This document shows, piece by piece, positions 1 through 10,282 of a stretch of DNA of 64,000 bases. Each line of letters opens with the position of its first letter. Position 1 is the first letter of the stretch. This DNA is from Amoebophrya sp. A120. Its lineage: Eukaryota; Sar; Dinophyceae; Syndiniales; Amoebophryaceae. The notes beneath the pieces were generated by a model. The model searched no databases and was not told where the DNA came from. It was given only the letters and a program-made list of their open reading frames with translations. The stretch is taken from positions 10,648,709 through 10,712,708 of the forward strand of contig CAJINV010000002.1 of the NCBI GenBank assembly GCA_905178155.1. The letters are read 5' to 3'. Made by a program: the position numbers and the translations under genes.

Positions 1-473
1 CTCAAAAAAGCGATCGGGCGGCAAAACTTCTCAAAGTGCGCACTGTTCACGAGGAAAAAGTTCTGCAGCACGGAGAGCTTTTGAGAAAAATGACTGCTGT
101 CAAAGTAGCGCTGCATTTCGGCGAGGTACACACCGTACGGCGAAATCGGCCCGTTTTCGTTCGGTCCCCCACCCAAGGCATTCTGGTACGTCGTGCCGTA
201 CTTGGTCAAGATGTCGTTGCGCAGTTCGGCATTCAGCGGGTCGCACTGCAGCGCTTGCGGCCGGCGGTGCCGCACGAACCACCTCAAGCGGGAAAGCGCG
301 TTCGTGGTGTTCAGATCGGGTCGATCCTCGAAGTGAATGATGTGCGGCACAAGTTGGGCGTGCACGTTGTCTTCGCTCCTCCAAACCAGCTGCAACTGCC
401 AAAAGCTGCTGGCGAAGAAGAGCTGCACCCAACGAAGCAAACGCATTTTTCGGGGAAAACCTCCACAAACCAT
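1..473 (-). CDS. Hypothetical protein with N-terminal hydrophobic anchor, partial
   Basis: An open frame runs from an ATG at 473 down to the window edge, giving the first 157 codons; the 3' end is outside. A TAA lies in frame a few codons upstream, so 473 is the first possible ATG of this exon. The N-terminus (KMRLLRWVQLFFASSFWQL) has a short basic stretch followed by an aromatic/hydrophobic segment, compatible with a signal peptide or type II anchor. The rest is soluble-looking and contains a Gly/Asn/Pro stretch (ALGGGPNENGPISPYGVY). The two other minus frames over the same stretch look like shadows because they are rich in Arg, Cys and Ala. I do not recognise a family. Confidence 0.55.
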   Translation of the reverse strand, partial: MVCGGFPRKMRLLRWVQLFFASSFWQLQLVWRSEDNVHAQLVPHIIHFEDRPDLNTTNALSRLRWFVRHRRPQALQCDPLNAELRNDILTKYGTTYQNALGGGPNENGPISPYGVYLAEMQRYFDSSHFSQKLSVLQNFFLVNSAHFEKFCRPIAFL

Positions 474-899
474 CGTGCTTCCAACAGAAGCAGCAATTGA
501 CGACGAACGTTAGCGTGACATCTTGACACACGTAGCCAAGACTGACCCTGGTGCTGTTCGGCGAAGAGCGTCAGTCGTGGAGAAGATCCTCTTTCGGAAA
601 GACGCGACTTTGCACAGAAAAAAAGCATCAAACAACACCGATTGTCCTTGAACACTAATCTAGAACGCTTTGTTCTCTACTGCACGAACGACCTGGAGGT
701 CCTTCCTAGAATCAGTGCGAGTCTGACTTCATCCTTCCTTCACCGCACAGACGGTGACTGGGTGCCTGTGTAGCGAGCACTATTTCTTCAGAAACGTCGA
801 CGATCGTACACAACATCTACGGACTATTTCAACCACCACGCACACATAAAACGCGCGATCCTGTCGAAATCTACGGAAAGTGGAAGAACTAATCAGATC
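474..899. other. Intergenic stretch
   Basis: Between the first gene and the stop codon of the coiled-coil gene I see no frame with coding character, no repeat and no clear promoter motif. It probably holds the 5' region of the left gene and the 3' UTR of the right one. Confidence 0.4.
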
Positions 900-2806
900 C
901 TACGCTCCAGAAAGCGTTGGCACGCCTAGTATTTGCACCATCACAGCCTTGTCCTCCTCGATCTGTTTTTCCTTCGCCAAGGCTTCCTGCCTCGCCAACT
1001 GGTCCCGGGCGGACTCCTGTTTGGCCGGCGAATTGTTTCGCGTCGTGTAGTATCAAATGTAAAAATGTCTGGGTCTGGAAGATTGCGAGATTTGTCATGC
1101 ATATTTCGGATCACCCAAATGGCGTCTGATGCAGGCAAAAGCATCACAGGTTTTGAGCACGCCTCATGAAGCATGTCCCGCATGAGAAACTTCCTACTTG
1201 CGTGCCAAGAAATGGACAGCTTTTGGCGCTCATGCAACACAAATTTTTGTGTGTTCCAGAGTTTGCATCACAAGTTCCAACCCTTCCAGACCCAGACATT
1301 TTTACATTTGATATGTAGGTCGACGAGGCTGCGTTCTCTGCCGTGAAGGACAATTTTCTCGTATTACAGTGAAAAATGCCCCCCACCCCTTAAATTGTAA
1401 AAATTTGTGATGCGAAGTGTCCAAATGAAGACTTTTTGTCATGCATGAAAGGAGTATGCATCTTTCTGATGCAGGGTCTAGGCGTGTATCGCATCGCTTG
1501 CATGACAAGCGCCGCTCTTGCTGGGGTCTTTTGCAATACAATACATTCTTGCTGTTCACGATTGGAAACCTGTGATGCTGATAGATGCAAGAGGGTGAAT
1601 GTTTCATTTGGAAAGGTTTGCAATACAAATTCTCCCAAGTTCGGGGGTGGGGGCATTTTTCATTGTAATATCTCGCCCGGTTCCGTGCGCTGTTTTGCTT
1701 CGACGAAGAGGCGCTGGAGGCAAATCCTGGCTTGCCGCCGCGCTCAATCTCCACTGAAGCGTCCCGGACCTTGCTCGCTAGCTCCTTCAGCAATTTCTCG
1801 GTGGCCTCGTCGTCGAGTTGGCCGCGTTTGCTGGGGCTCTTCACCGAGCGGAGTTCCAGCGCTACACGCTCGACGAAGCTACGCCCCTGGCCCGCGATGC
1901 CGCCGACTTCGTTTTTCGGCGAGCGGGCGCTGCGCTTGGAGGTGCTCGCGATCGCTCCGAGAAGTTTTTGCACGTCAGATGTCGAGCCGGTCCGGGCGCG
2001 TGATTGATTTGGAGAGGACGCGCGCGACGAGGAGAGCACGTTGCGCGCACTGCTCGCACTCAGCATCAGGCGATCCTGTTTCGGTGTCAGGGATTCAATT
2101 GGAAAATAACGGAAGCGGGATTGAGAAGAGTAAAACTTCTCAGGCTGAGCGTGCAAAACCGTCGACGGAAAAAATCATATCCTGGACGCTACGTGTACGC
2201 ACCAAGAATAATAATACCTCCTGCTTTCCCGGAGCTTTTGTCTCCGTGAAGCTGGCAAACGCGCTTGACGGATAGAAGGGCGGTGGCTTTTTCGGCTTTT
2301 CTGCGGAACCTTTCTTTTTTTGCTCACTGTCAGATGAAGTCGGTTGCTTGGTAGACAAAAGCTCCGGTCGGGGTAGTGACGCGTCTTTCCGCGGAGTCTT
2401 TGCGCGCTTCGCCGACTTGCTACGGGTACGGCGTGCGGGGGCGAATGCGCCACCGGGTCTGTCTGTGATCTTGATGTTGAGGCAAGATTCCTTCAGCTTC
2501 AAAAAGCGATCGTATCGCTTCTCCTTTCTTTGGCACCGCTGCTGCAGCACAACTTCCTTGCGGGCGACCAGAACCTGGAGTTGAATGAAAGATTGTTCTT
2601 TAATACACATCAATAACATCAATAATATGCAGTGGCACTTTTTTCTTCCCTCCACTTCAAAAAAAATTATTGCAGGTCGTGCAAGAATAGAAAGCAACTA
2701 CATCAACTACCGCACGCCGTAGCTGCATCTCCTGCTTGGTACGCATCTGGATCCTACGTTGATCCTCTAGCGATACGCTATGTTCCCCGAAACGGCAGTA
2801 CCACAT
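900..2806 (-). CDS. Coiled-coil, basic low-complexity protein (five exons)
   Basis: Proposed exons on the minus strand: 2711-2806, 2218-2574, 1676-2075, 1319-1361 and 900-1050; together 1047 nt, exactly 349 codons with a TAG stop. Introns 2575-2710 and 2076-2217 are GT-AG. The other two introns are introners whose removal keeps the frame. The N-terminus (MWYCRFGEHSVSLEDQRR) leads into a charged helix rich in Arg/Lys/Gln, then a Lys/Arg/Ser/Pro-rich middle, and a second helical stretch at the C-terminus (ARDQLARQEALAKEKQIEED). The ATG at 2806 keeps phase, but another 5' exon around 2880-3092 cannot be excluded because an open frame exists there. No domain recognised; a structural or nucleic-acid-binding protein is only a guess. 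Confidence 0.6.
1051..1313 (-). mobile_element. Introner, family A (263 bp)
   Basis: Starts TATCAAATGTAAAAATG and ends with the inverted copy CATTTTTACATTTGATA. The inverted repeat continues through GTCTGGGTCTGG, and subterminal CTTGTCATGC-like blocks are also inverted. Flanked by the direct repeat TGTAG at 1046-1050 and 1314-1318. Lies in the coiled-coil gene; deleting the element plus one TGTAG joins the two frames. Confidence 0.85.
1362..1670 (-). mobile_element. Introner, family B (309 bp)
   Basis: Terminal inverted repeat TATTACAGTGAAAAATG followed by a C-rich run; the right end is a G-rich run followed by CATTTTTCATTGTAATA. Flanked by TCTCG at 1357-1361 and 1671-1675. Closely similar throughout to the element at 26704-27008. 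Excision with one TCTCG keeps the coiled-coil frame (reads ARNRAR-KLSFTAEN across the join). Confidence 0.85.
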
Positions 2807-3270
2807 GGCTTCTGTCAGGCCCGCGAAAGTCAAAGAAATTAAAACAAGAAAAAACTTCTGTATTCTCTGAAAAGTAGACGCACCTTCTAGTAAGTCGATC
2901 CTTGCAGAAATCCCTTTCGAAGCTAAGCCTCAGCAGATTGTCGTCTCCGTTGGCGTTGTGCCGAAAAAGAAAGGCGACAAGAGAACCAACTCCAAATCTG
3001 ATGCGCACGCGAGCAACCGCGACGACATCTGTAATCCGAATCGTCGTGGTAACCTTCACCCTCAGCGCCCTCTTACACGAAGCTGCATCCATTGCGCTCG
3101 CACTCTTCGATGAAACAATGCCAACGACTCAACAGTTACGTCGGTGATTATCGAAGTCCAAACTTCAGAACACCAACGCCGACTACACCCGTCAGAGAGG
3201 CTTTAAAAATGACTCCACGGAGCAACTGCATGCACTATGCACAAGCTGAGCTGAAGCAACGAAAACGCCA
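2807..3270. other. Intergenic, possible 5' exon of the coiled-coil gene
   Basis: A minus-strand open frame (2778-3092) is present and a pyrimidine-rich tract precedes an AG just upstream of the ATG at 2806, so a 5' leader exon is possible. No protein similarity is apparent and the phases do not join with canonical sites. Confidence 0.25.
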
Positions 3271-3890
3271 CGGCACTGATGACTCCAGTTCTAGTGCCGC
3301 GCGAAGCCATAAAGCCGTAGGGCACGGAAGGGTTTGGCCCTTCACCGCGGACGCGCCCAAGGTATTCAATGGGTACAATACGGCGCCGGTGCCGGTGCCC
3401 GGAATAAAGGCTGCGAGGAAACAACAGGCCGCCCGGGCAAAGGTCCGGGCAGCCGTGAAGAGGCGCGCCAGGCGGGGCCTCCGAACCACACACACGGCGC
3501 GCAATTAATTCGCGCGGCACGCTGCCGCCCGGGGTGCGCCGGGCCTCTTGCGGCCTAGCTGCAGCACAATCGCGCCCGGCGCCCTGCCGCGTTCCCTGCT
3601 GACTTCCCGGTAGAAATCTTGTTTCAGCTGCCGGCGATTCGTGTTTCGGCCTGCTCGCAAGGCGCTCGGCCAAGTCAGCGGACTGCTGGCGCACGTTTTC
3701 GCTAAGACTCGGCTGGCTCGCGCCTGGCCCGGAGTGCGCGAACATTAAGTAGAAGCGCGCTTCTCCTGGCGCGCGCAGGTAACGGGGCGCATCGTCGCGC
3801 TCACATTCATCGGCAGCCTGCATCTGGTGCGGCGCGTGGCATAAGCCGGCCACGGGGCGAAGCCGCGCCCCAATTTAAAAGGGCACGCAG
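3271..3890. repeat. GC-rich, palindrome-rich island
   Basis: Base composition rises sharply relative to both sides. Many short perfect inverted repeats are visible: CGGCACT/AGTGCCG near 3271-3299, GCCCGG/CCGGGC near 3427-3450, GCGCGAATTAATTCGCGC-like sequence near 3500, GAAGCGCGCTTC near 3752 and GGGGCG/CGCCCC near 3855. Open frames exist on both strands but are rich in Arg/Ala/Pro/Gly as expected from GC-rich sequence. Similar in character to 35.9-37.1 kb and to parts of 52.2-59.9 kb. Confidence 0.5.
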
Positions 3891-4214
3891 GGCGGCGCTG
3901 TGTGTATTGATAGACCAGAATAGAGCGCCCACCCACGTAACGTATTTCCCGTCGCTGTGCATCATTGCAGCGCAGCATCGCAGAGTTCGCTCGCTCACAC
4001 TCGTGCTGGTGCCCTCACTCTCTGATACTCCATCGTCTCAGATACAGTAGCATCTCGACTCATCCTCCTACGCTTTTCCTCCCGCTCAGTCAACGAGAAC
4101 ACCCGCAGTCGCGACAGCGCCCGACCACAAATCTTTCTGTTGATGATCATTGTGCTGAATAGATACGGATCGATCAAATCACTGATCTGCGAATAACCAC
4201 GCCCTCAAATTATA
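3891..4214. other. Intergenic stretch, nothing recognised
   Basis: Moderate GC, no convincing frame. It lies between the GC-rich island and the stop codon of the next minus-strand gene. Confidence 0.3.
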
Positions 4215-5516
4215 TCAATCGTGATAAAAGCTGAATACTCTCGTTTCCTTTCCCCTCACGAGAACCAAATGCACACCTGAAAAGTCTTCTGGAATCTTTG
4301 TGTACAGACTCACATCGGTGCAGGGCTTTTCGAAAAAGTTGTCCTGAAACATGTCGTCGAGGGTCTGGGGTACGTGCTGCGGCCGCGCGTTTCTCAGCAA
4401 CGGATCGTAATCATCCACATCGGTTGCGTAGACATGAATATTGAAGTCCTGTTCATTGACTGAAGAGGCTTCCTTGCTGAAAAAATGCAGGATCTCCCGG
4501 AACAGTGACTCTGTGTTTTCCAGCATGTACTCCTCGAGAAATCGGAGCGCCGACAGAACTTTTGTTTGGATCTTCTTCTTGTTTTTGTCTTCTCGCGAGT
4601 TGTCAGCACTTTCTCCACCTACAGGAGCATGATCTTCTGCTGCTGGAGGCGTCTTCGAAATTCGAAAATGCCTCGCGAAATCTTCCCCCGACATCGTTCC
4701 CAGGAAGCTAACCAGAAGTGACGAAACAAGGTGCACCTCGTGCAGGCTGGAGTAGATCTGCTCCACGGCAAGAATACTGTCGTAGAAAAGCGCTTGCTTG
4801 ATCGACTGATGCGTAGAGGTCTTATTTGTCGACCCTGCAGACCGTTTGCGTGGACTCTCCTCCTCGTCTTCGCGGGCAAAAAAGCGCTCCTCCGTGGTCC
4901 AGAGGCGGATAACCCCTTCTCTGTCCGACACTGAGTGCTTACACAACGCGGGAAATTCCAAGAGCGCGTCCTGAATCGTCGTCGCCGCTGCTGATGCGCT
5001 GCCTGCGGCTAGGCTGATTCCCGCTGGGGAAAGCCCAGTGACCAAGGCTGCGTGTAGCGCGTTCTGCCCATCCACGGCCAACAGCACTTTCGGCTCGAGA
5101 AAGTGGTCCGCCCGCTTGCAGACCACCTCGTGCGTAAAAGCCGTCGGCGCGGGGGGAAGCTTCTCCTTGTAGTGTCGACTGATTAGCGCAATTTCTAAAT
5201 GATTCGCCGTTTTCGCCATTTCTCGACCGGCTAGACGACACAGCGGTAGGACCTTCTTTAACACGATCTCCCCCGCGTCAGCCGCTCCCGCGCGCAAGGC
5301 GGAGTGGGCGTGCGTCGGAATGTCCTTGTGCACGTACTCCTCCAAAATTTGCACCGCTTCGCACGCCGCTGTCTCACTTGCGGCGCTGCTGCTGATTGCC
5401 GTGGAGGAGGAGCTGCTGGACTCAATCGTGCTCACAGGGGTCTCCTTCTTTTCCAAAGCCCCTACGCGCGGCTGAAACTGGGCGCGAGAGACCAGCTGCG
5501 AGACTTTCACCACCAT
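4215..5516 (-). CDS. Hypothetical protein, 433 aa, single exon
   Basis: One uninterrupted frame from an ATG at 5516 to a stop at 4215. The N-terminal 50 residues are Ser/Ala-rich (a run SSSSSSTAISSSAASE), followed by a mostly helical, Ala/Leu-rich region (residues about 50-200) and a charged linker (AREDEEESPRKRS). The C-terminal part is more ordered and ends with a strand-like run (GVHLVLVRGKETRVFSFYHD) after an acidic motif (YATDVDDYDPLL). No transmembrane segment or catalytic signature was found. I do not recognise the family. The frame's length and coherent amino-acid composition make it a real gene. Confidence 0.75.
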   Translation of the reverse strand: MVVKVSQLVSRAQFQPRVGALEKKETPVSTIESSSSSSTAISSSAASETAACEAVQILEEYVHKDIPTHAHSALRAGAADAGEIVLKKVLPLCRLAGREMAKTANHLEIALISRHYKEKLPPAPTAFTHEVVCKRADHFLEPKVLLAVDGQNALHAALVTGLSPAGISLAAGSASAAATTIQDALLEFPALCKHSVSDREGVIRLWTTEERFFAREDEEESPRKRSAGSTNKTSTHQSIKQALFYDSILAVEQIYSSLHEVHLVSSLLVSFLGTMSGEDFARHFRISKTPPAAEDHAPVGGESADNSREDKNKKKIQTKVLSALRFLEEYMLENTESLFREILHFFSKEASSVNEQDFNIHVYATDVDDYDPLLRNARPQHVPQTLDDMFQDNFFEKPCTDVSLYTKIPEDFSGVHLVLVRGKETRVFSFYHD

Positions 5517-6009
5517 CTTGATTAGTTTCGCGAAGAAGTTGCGGATCTCACAAAACTGGAAGTAAAACTAGAACGAGGATGAAAAGCAGACCGACTAAGA
5601 CCTGAAAAATCTCGAAATCTATCACATACAGAATGTCGAGACCCAAGGACACGAGCTCGCATATAGCCGCTCCCCGCAGCAATAACAAATTCCCTCATCA
5701 AACTCCTCCATCTCGAGCATACCAAACCTCATTCCTTTTGGTATCTCGACAAGTAAAAATCGCAAGCGCTCCTAGTTTGAATCAGCGCTCACACCAAACT
5801 CGCAGACTTGATTGCGCACAGAAGTGTTAGCGGCGCGCGATGCAGGCGGAACAGGGGACCAGCAATGTGAGGCTTAATGCGCAGTCGGCGCACTTGTCTC
5901 ATTCATCACATTCTTCGTCTTTGCTTTTGCTTTGTGCGCCGAGGAGTTGCAAATCGGACTTCCACGAACCGTAATCCACGCTTTTAGCTACACCGCGCAA
6001 CAAGAGAAT
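5517..6009. other. Intergenic stretch
   Basis: About 490 bases with only short frames. Probably the upstream region of the 433-aa gene and the 3' UTR of the EF-hand gene. Confidence 0.35.
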
Positions 6010-7201
6010 TCATCTTTGTCTTTCTTGCTGCAGTTTCGTGACGTCGTCCATGATTGCGTAGGCCGGATAGACCAGGCCCTGCACCCGTTTCGCGACGTCG
6101 ATGAACTCGGCGAAGGTGATGCGTTCCGACTTGGCCTTTTTGGCCAGCGTGAACACCTTATCCACCCGCCGGTTGATGTCCTGTGTGGAGGACTGCTGCG
6201 CCAGAAAGTTCGCCTTCAGGATCTGGCCGATTTCTTCCTTGCCCAGGTGCCCCGTGTTCTCCGTGTCGCAGATCATGAACGCGAACTTCAGCCTTTCCTC
6301 CTTCGTGGTACTGGAGCAGTAGGCAGACAGCCCGACGATGAACTCGACCATTTCTACGGTTCCGCTCCCGTCCATGTCGAAGATGTCAAACAGCGCACGA
6401 ATCATGTCGTTATCGTCTTCCTCAAGCACTAAGCAGAACTCGGAGTAAGTGATACTCCCCAGCTCGTCGCGATCAATCTCCAAGAAGCGCTCGTAGTACC
6501 GCTTCAGCTCGTTCGGCGCCACAGCAAACTGCCGCAAGATGTTGTAGTTCTTTTCGGTTGCGTCACCCGGCTTCATGTCCTTGTCCGCATTCAAAACGTT
6601 CTTCCGCGCCGCCCGGGCCTCCTTCTTCCGCAGCTCTGCGGCCTGCTGGGCGCCCGCCACGTTCTCAATACCTGTTTCAGGAGGAGGGCACTTTCCAAAA
6701 AGCGTGACTCGCATGGTTGGCCGAAAGATCGTAACCGAAAGCAAATACTTTGTTCTGCCGATAGGCACACACCACACATACACACTGTACTATATCAAAC
6801 TTACCCTGTGACGCCAGCTGCTCGAGCTCCTTTTTTGTCTTGTCGGAGGCAAACTTGACGTTCTTCATTTCGTTCACCACCGCGGCCTCGCCAAACACGC
6901 GCATCCACTCCTCTATGCCGATCTGCCCGATCCCGTCCTCATCCACCATGCGGATCATCTCGTCAATCTCCTCATCTAGTGGCTTTTCCCCTAAAACCGT
7001 GAGAAAGTGCCGTAATTCCGCAGCCCCGATGAAGCCGTTGCCGTCCACATCAAGACTGCCAAAGGCTTCCCGCAACGCCCGGTGGCCGACCCCGGGAAGT
7101 TTCTGGGGCGGAAAGGGAAGTGCGAGGAAATCGCCCTTGTTGGCGGCGGCTGAGCCCGCGGCCGGCTGCGCCGCGTTCGTCAGCGCCGGCTTGCTTTGCA
7201 T
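6010..7201 (-). CDS. EF-hand calcium-binding protein, calmodulin-like half joined to calcineurin-B-like half
   Basis: Exon 1 (6805-7201) and exon 2 (6010-6671) flank a GT-AG intron (donor GTAAGT). The join reads ASQG-IENVAG and gives about 352 residues ending at TGA. Exon 1 holds two EF-hands: [12 protein letters not shown] is a fully canonical calcium loop and [12 protein letters not shown] is nearly so. Exon 2 holds a degenerate hand ([12 protein letters not shown]), a canonical one ([12 protein letters not shown]) and a weaker one ([12 protein letters not shown]), in an arrangement like calcineurin B or CBL/NCS sensors. The frame stays open upstream of the ATG at 7201 to about 7306 without another ATG. 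Role inferred: calcium sensor; partner unknown. The combination of two EF modules is longer than calmodulin or calcineurin B. Confidence 0.85.
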
Positions 7202-7758
7202 GAGTTGTTTGCTATGAACGAACGTGGAACCAAAATCTGACTTGTCGCTCCGGAGAATTCGCTCGTGGGCTGAATGAAAGAAAGGCTCTGCCCTCAACAC
7301 ACTCACGTGTAGTACTTGATGCGGGTCCTGGTCGTGTGCGAATGTAGTAAAGACAGAGAGTACAAGAACTGTCGTAATAACATGTTTACGAGTAACTCAT
7401 CCGAGAACAGTATACTTACTTCGTACTGTGTGCGTTCCCGATTCCCCGAGTACGGAGTTCATGAAAAATAACTGGCACTTATCATGCCTGTCTTTCCTGT
7501 ACCGCATTGTCAAAATCAACGGCTAATGCCGTCTCAGAATCGCATGGGAACCATCCAATGGAAATGTCGGATCGATATCTGTGCTCGACATGGCGCAAGA
7601 AACCACTTGTTCGTCGACATGCTTCTTGTCCGATGTAGAGAAATAAACGCCGCGTATTGATTCGTAGTCACGACCGCCGCAAAAGCTCCTCTCAAAACGC
7701 AACTAGCTCGCTTGCCCTTTTCAACCGGTGCAGCTTCCCGATTTGCTTCCTCGACAAG
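7202..7758. other. Intergenic stretch
   Basis: Upstream region of the EF-hand gene and sequence downstream of the broken kinase-like gene. No additional frame or repeat supported. Confidence 0.3.
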
Positions 7759-8304
7759 TCAGTCTGGCACTTGCAGAGATTCCTCGAAGCCGCAGACTAT
7801 CTCTTTCGCCTGTTGCCTGCTTACCGCCGAGTTAGTCGGGTGTCCCTCCCGCTCCAACGAGCGGCGCACACGCGTTGCGGGAAGATCCAGGTGGTCGAAC
7901 CACGCGCACTCCAAATTTTCAGCGGTCAAGCCGTACCAAAGAGCCTCTGAAACCCACTGCTTACGCTGCCACTAATCGATGTTGCACCGGGCGATGATCA
8001 GGAGAAGGTTTTCGTATTCTGAACAGTACTCTTCTTTCCTTTCGCTTTCGTCCACGACGACGCCGCCTGTGACGTCAAGATTACTGAAAGGTCTGTCTGT
8101 ATTGCCCGACAAAAAGTCTTCATTAAGCTCCCGAAATTGCTTCACACAGGCCCAGCGCCTGGTGAGGTCGTCTCGCGAAATAATGTCCACACGCGTTTCT
8201 GGTCGGCAGTTTAGCTTCAAGTTCGCAGCAAAAGTGCAATTCCCCGAACCCGGTGTGCCCATCAGCACCAAAATGAGAATGCGGTCAGTCCCAATTCTTT
8301 GCAT
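7759..8304 (-). pseudogene. Polynucleotide-kinase-like P-loop ATPase, interrupted by in-frame TAG
   Basis: From the ATG at 8304 the frame encodes a P-loop NTPase of the AAA_33/polynucleotide-kinase type: MQRIGTDRILILVLMGTPGSG, a Walker-A region, then VDIISRDDLTRRWACVKQF, LLIIARCNID, an in-frame TAG at 7972-7974, then the same frame continues WQRKQWVSEALWYGLTAENL and FDHLDLPATRVRRSLEREGH to a TGA at 7759. The parts before and after the TAG are consecutive pieces of one family-like fold (RCN..QR..W and HPT motifs), so the stop interrupts a gene. The P-loop reads GSGNCT where the family expects GSGK[ST]T, losing the catalytic lysine. Two independent lesions point to a pseudogene. Read-through of the TAG is the alternative; reassignment is unlikely because TAG ends neighbouring genes. 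Confidence 0.75.
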
Positions 8305-8880
8305 GGTGAGTAAGAACGTCCCACAACTCCTAAAAACCACAAACTAGATCGTTATAGGAAACAGTAACTGAAAGAGAGACAGACTGCGACTGGCGGAACG
8401 GCTCTCGGAGAAGATAAAAACAGATCTCACTAGCGACTGAAAAGATCGGTTTATATGGCACGCTTTGACATTTTAGATATATGCGCAACAGCTGCTGCCG
8501 CGAACGGAACTACCTCCAGCAAAAATTTCTTAAAACGATTTGCAGCCGCCTGGTCACTCGTGCTACGAAGCTGAATGCTAAACGTACAGACAGTCAGTAG
8601 CAAAACGATAAACGATGCTCGTTGATGTTGTTCCTACAATATCAAATGTGAACATGGACGGTCCTCGTGAAGTGATAAAGCGGGAAAGTAACTACGTAGT
8701 GTGTCACCAAGCCTCGTGCGCTTTCATGCGAGATAGAGGACTATGACGAGTGTATTCTCAAAGTAAACATGTGAAAATGTCCCACGGGGGGCAGTGGTCC
8801 TTTCTCTTACACACGCCGGTTTACATTTTGAAAAGTTTTTCTTTCGTCGTAGTTATTTTTACAGCCAACAGTTTTCTTTA
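8305..8880. other. Intergenic stretch
   Basis: No supported gene. The pseudogene frame remains open to about 8340 upstream of its ATG, after a pyrimidine-rich AG that could be an old splice acceptor. Confidence 0.3.
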
Positions 8881-10282
8881 TCACCACCCTTCGTACTCGC
8901 GCATGGAGGGTTGTGGCGCGCTGGCGGGACTGTTCAACGCACTGCCACCGCCGCCCTTACCAACGGAGGGCGCTCGCTCCGCTGCGTCCCCGCCCTTCTC
9001 CGTGCCGCCCTTCTCGGTATAGCGGTAGGGTTCCGCTCGGTGGGTCTTACCCTTCCCGTTAAAACCGTAGCCCTTGCCCTTTCCCTTGCCGTAATATTGG
9101 TCCTTGCCGCACACAACGCACGGATTTACGTTCCACACGACCGTTGAATAGCAGTTGCCGCACTTTCTGCTCACGCCCTTGCCAACTATGTATAATTTTT
9201 GGAAACCAAAATGCGTCACGATTCGATGAGCATCAGGGCGTCGCCATTTTTCGATCAGATACATTACAATCAACACAAAAAACGAGATTATGAGCGGTTG
9301 CTTGATCAAATTCCGCCTTCAGTCATAAAATCGAAGTTACCTGGCTGCGATCTTGGCCCGCTAATAATGACCACTTGTTGCGCCTTGGGCTTCGATTCGT
9401 CTGTCCAGTCCATTGTGAATCGTACCTGTTTAGAGTTTGAGAACAGTATGTGAAAACTGATCCGCCCAAAAACTACAACAGAAGAAGCATACAATTCTAG
9501 AAGCGCTCGTACTTGCGAAGGTAGCTGATCACTTACAACCCACGCAAATTTTCCACCTTCGTTTTCTCCGGGTCTCTTGTGCTGATGAGTTCTTTGGGGC
9601 CGCTTTCCACATCCTGGAACTGATTTCGGTGCAAAAACACGTCCGTGTCCAGCGTGCATGGGTTGGCAAGGATGAAGCCCCAGCCGGACTGGGGATCGTA
9701 CACTTTTATCTCGCCAGTAAGACCCTCCACTACTTCGCCCTTTACCGCAAAAACCTTTATTTCGTCCTCGGACCCGCCACTGTCATGTACCACGGCCTCG
9801 GGGTTTCCGCCACCCTCAGGGTCGCTCGATCGGTGCACCCCTTCTTGCGCCGTCGAGCTGGAGCCGCCATTCTGGTAGCTTTGCTCCTGGACGACCAGGT
9901 CCGGGCTCACGTATGTTGGGTCGCCTGCAGAGGTTAGTTCATCTTCGTCGCGTAGGCGTACAAAATCAAAAATGATCGAAAAAATAAAGCTTCTAGAACT
10001 TTCAGTGCCATTCCTTCACAATTTTTTTCTTTCCATACCACGGCGCACAAACTTGCAAGACGCACTTCTGAAAATGTAAGAGAATTTTTCACATCATTGA
10101 TAGATACCGCTATGGCTGGGAACTCCTTCGCCGGCAGGAGGCGCCAGACTCCCAACGAACTTGCTGTAACCATTCGGGGCTGCTTTGGGTACGGGAGCGC
10201 CCGTCATGATCGGCTCGCCTATGATGCCTGACTCTTCGATCACAACTTGCCCGGAAGTATGGTCCCACGCATTGTCGGCCAT
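8881..10282 (-). CDS. Cold-shock-domain protein with C4 zinc ribbon and Gly/Lys-rich tail
   Basis: Four exons: 10108-10282, 9557-9924, 9341-9425 and 8881-9185, all with GT-AG introns, total 933 nt (310 residues). Start MADNAWDHTSGQ; the N-terminal third is disordered. Residues about 140-210 form a cold-shock domain: GEIKVYDPQSGWGFI, then DTDVFLHRNQF, then across the splice EKTK-VRFTMDWTDESKPKAQQV. This matches the RNP1-like GWGFI and the VFLH motif of RNA/ssDNA-binding CSDs. After it comes a C4 zinc ribbon (CGNC...CVVC) and a tail of GKGKGKG repeats typical of RNA-binding proteins. Likely a cytoplasmic or nuclear RNA-binding protein. The frame and the domain both cross the joins, so the exon calls are fairly firm; GTGGAA is the donor of intron 2. 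Confidence 0.85.

Noticed and set aside
1051-1313. GTAAAA inside the introner terminus as a normal GT-AG donor, with CCAG near the other end as acceptor
   Set aside because: Splicing there would leave about 31 extra bases and break the frame in the host gene, whereas removal of element plus one direct repeat restores it in all ten cases.
7972-7974. TAG reassigned as a sense codon
   Set aside because: TAG ends several intact genes in the window (coiled-coil gene, MTG1, kinase), and the same frame also has a damaged P-loop, so pseudogene decay is simpler.
9531-9550. GTAAGT at 9531-9536 as the donor of the cold-shock gene's second intron
   Set aside because: It leaves the wrong phase for the next exon; the GTGGAA donor at 9551-9556 gives phase 0 and the expected cold-shock sequence KVRFTMDW.
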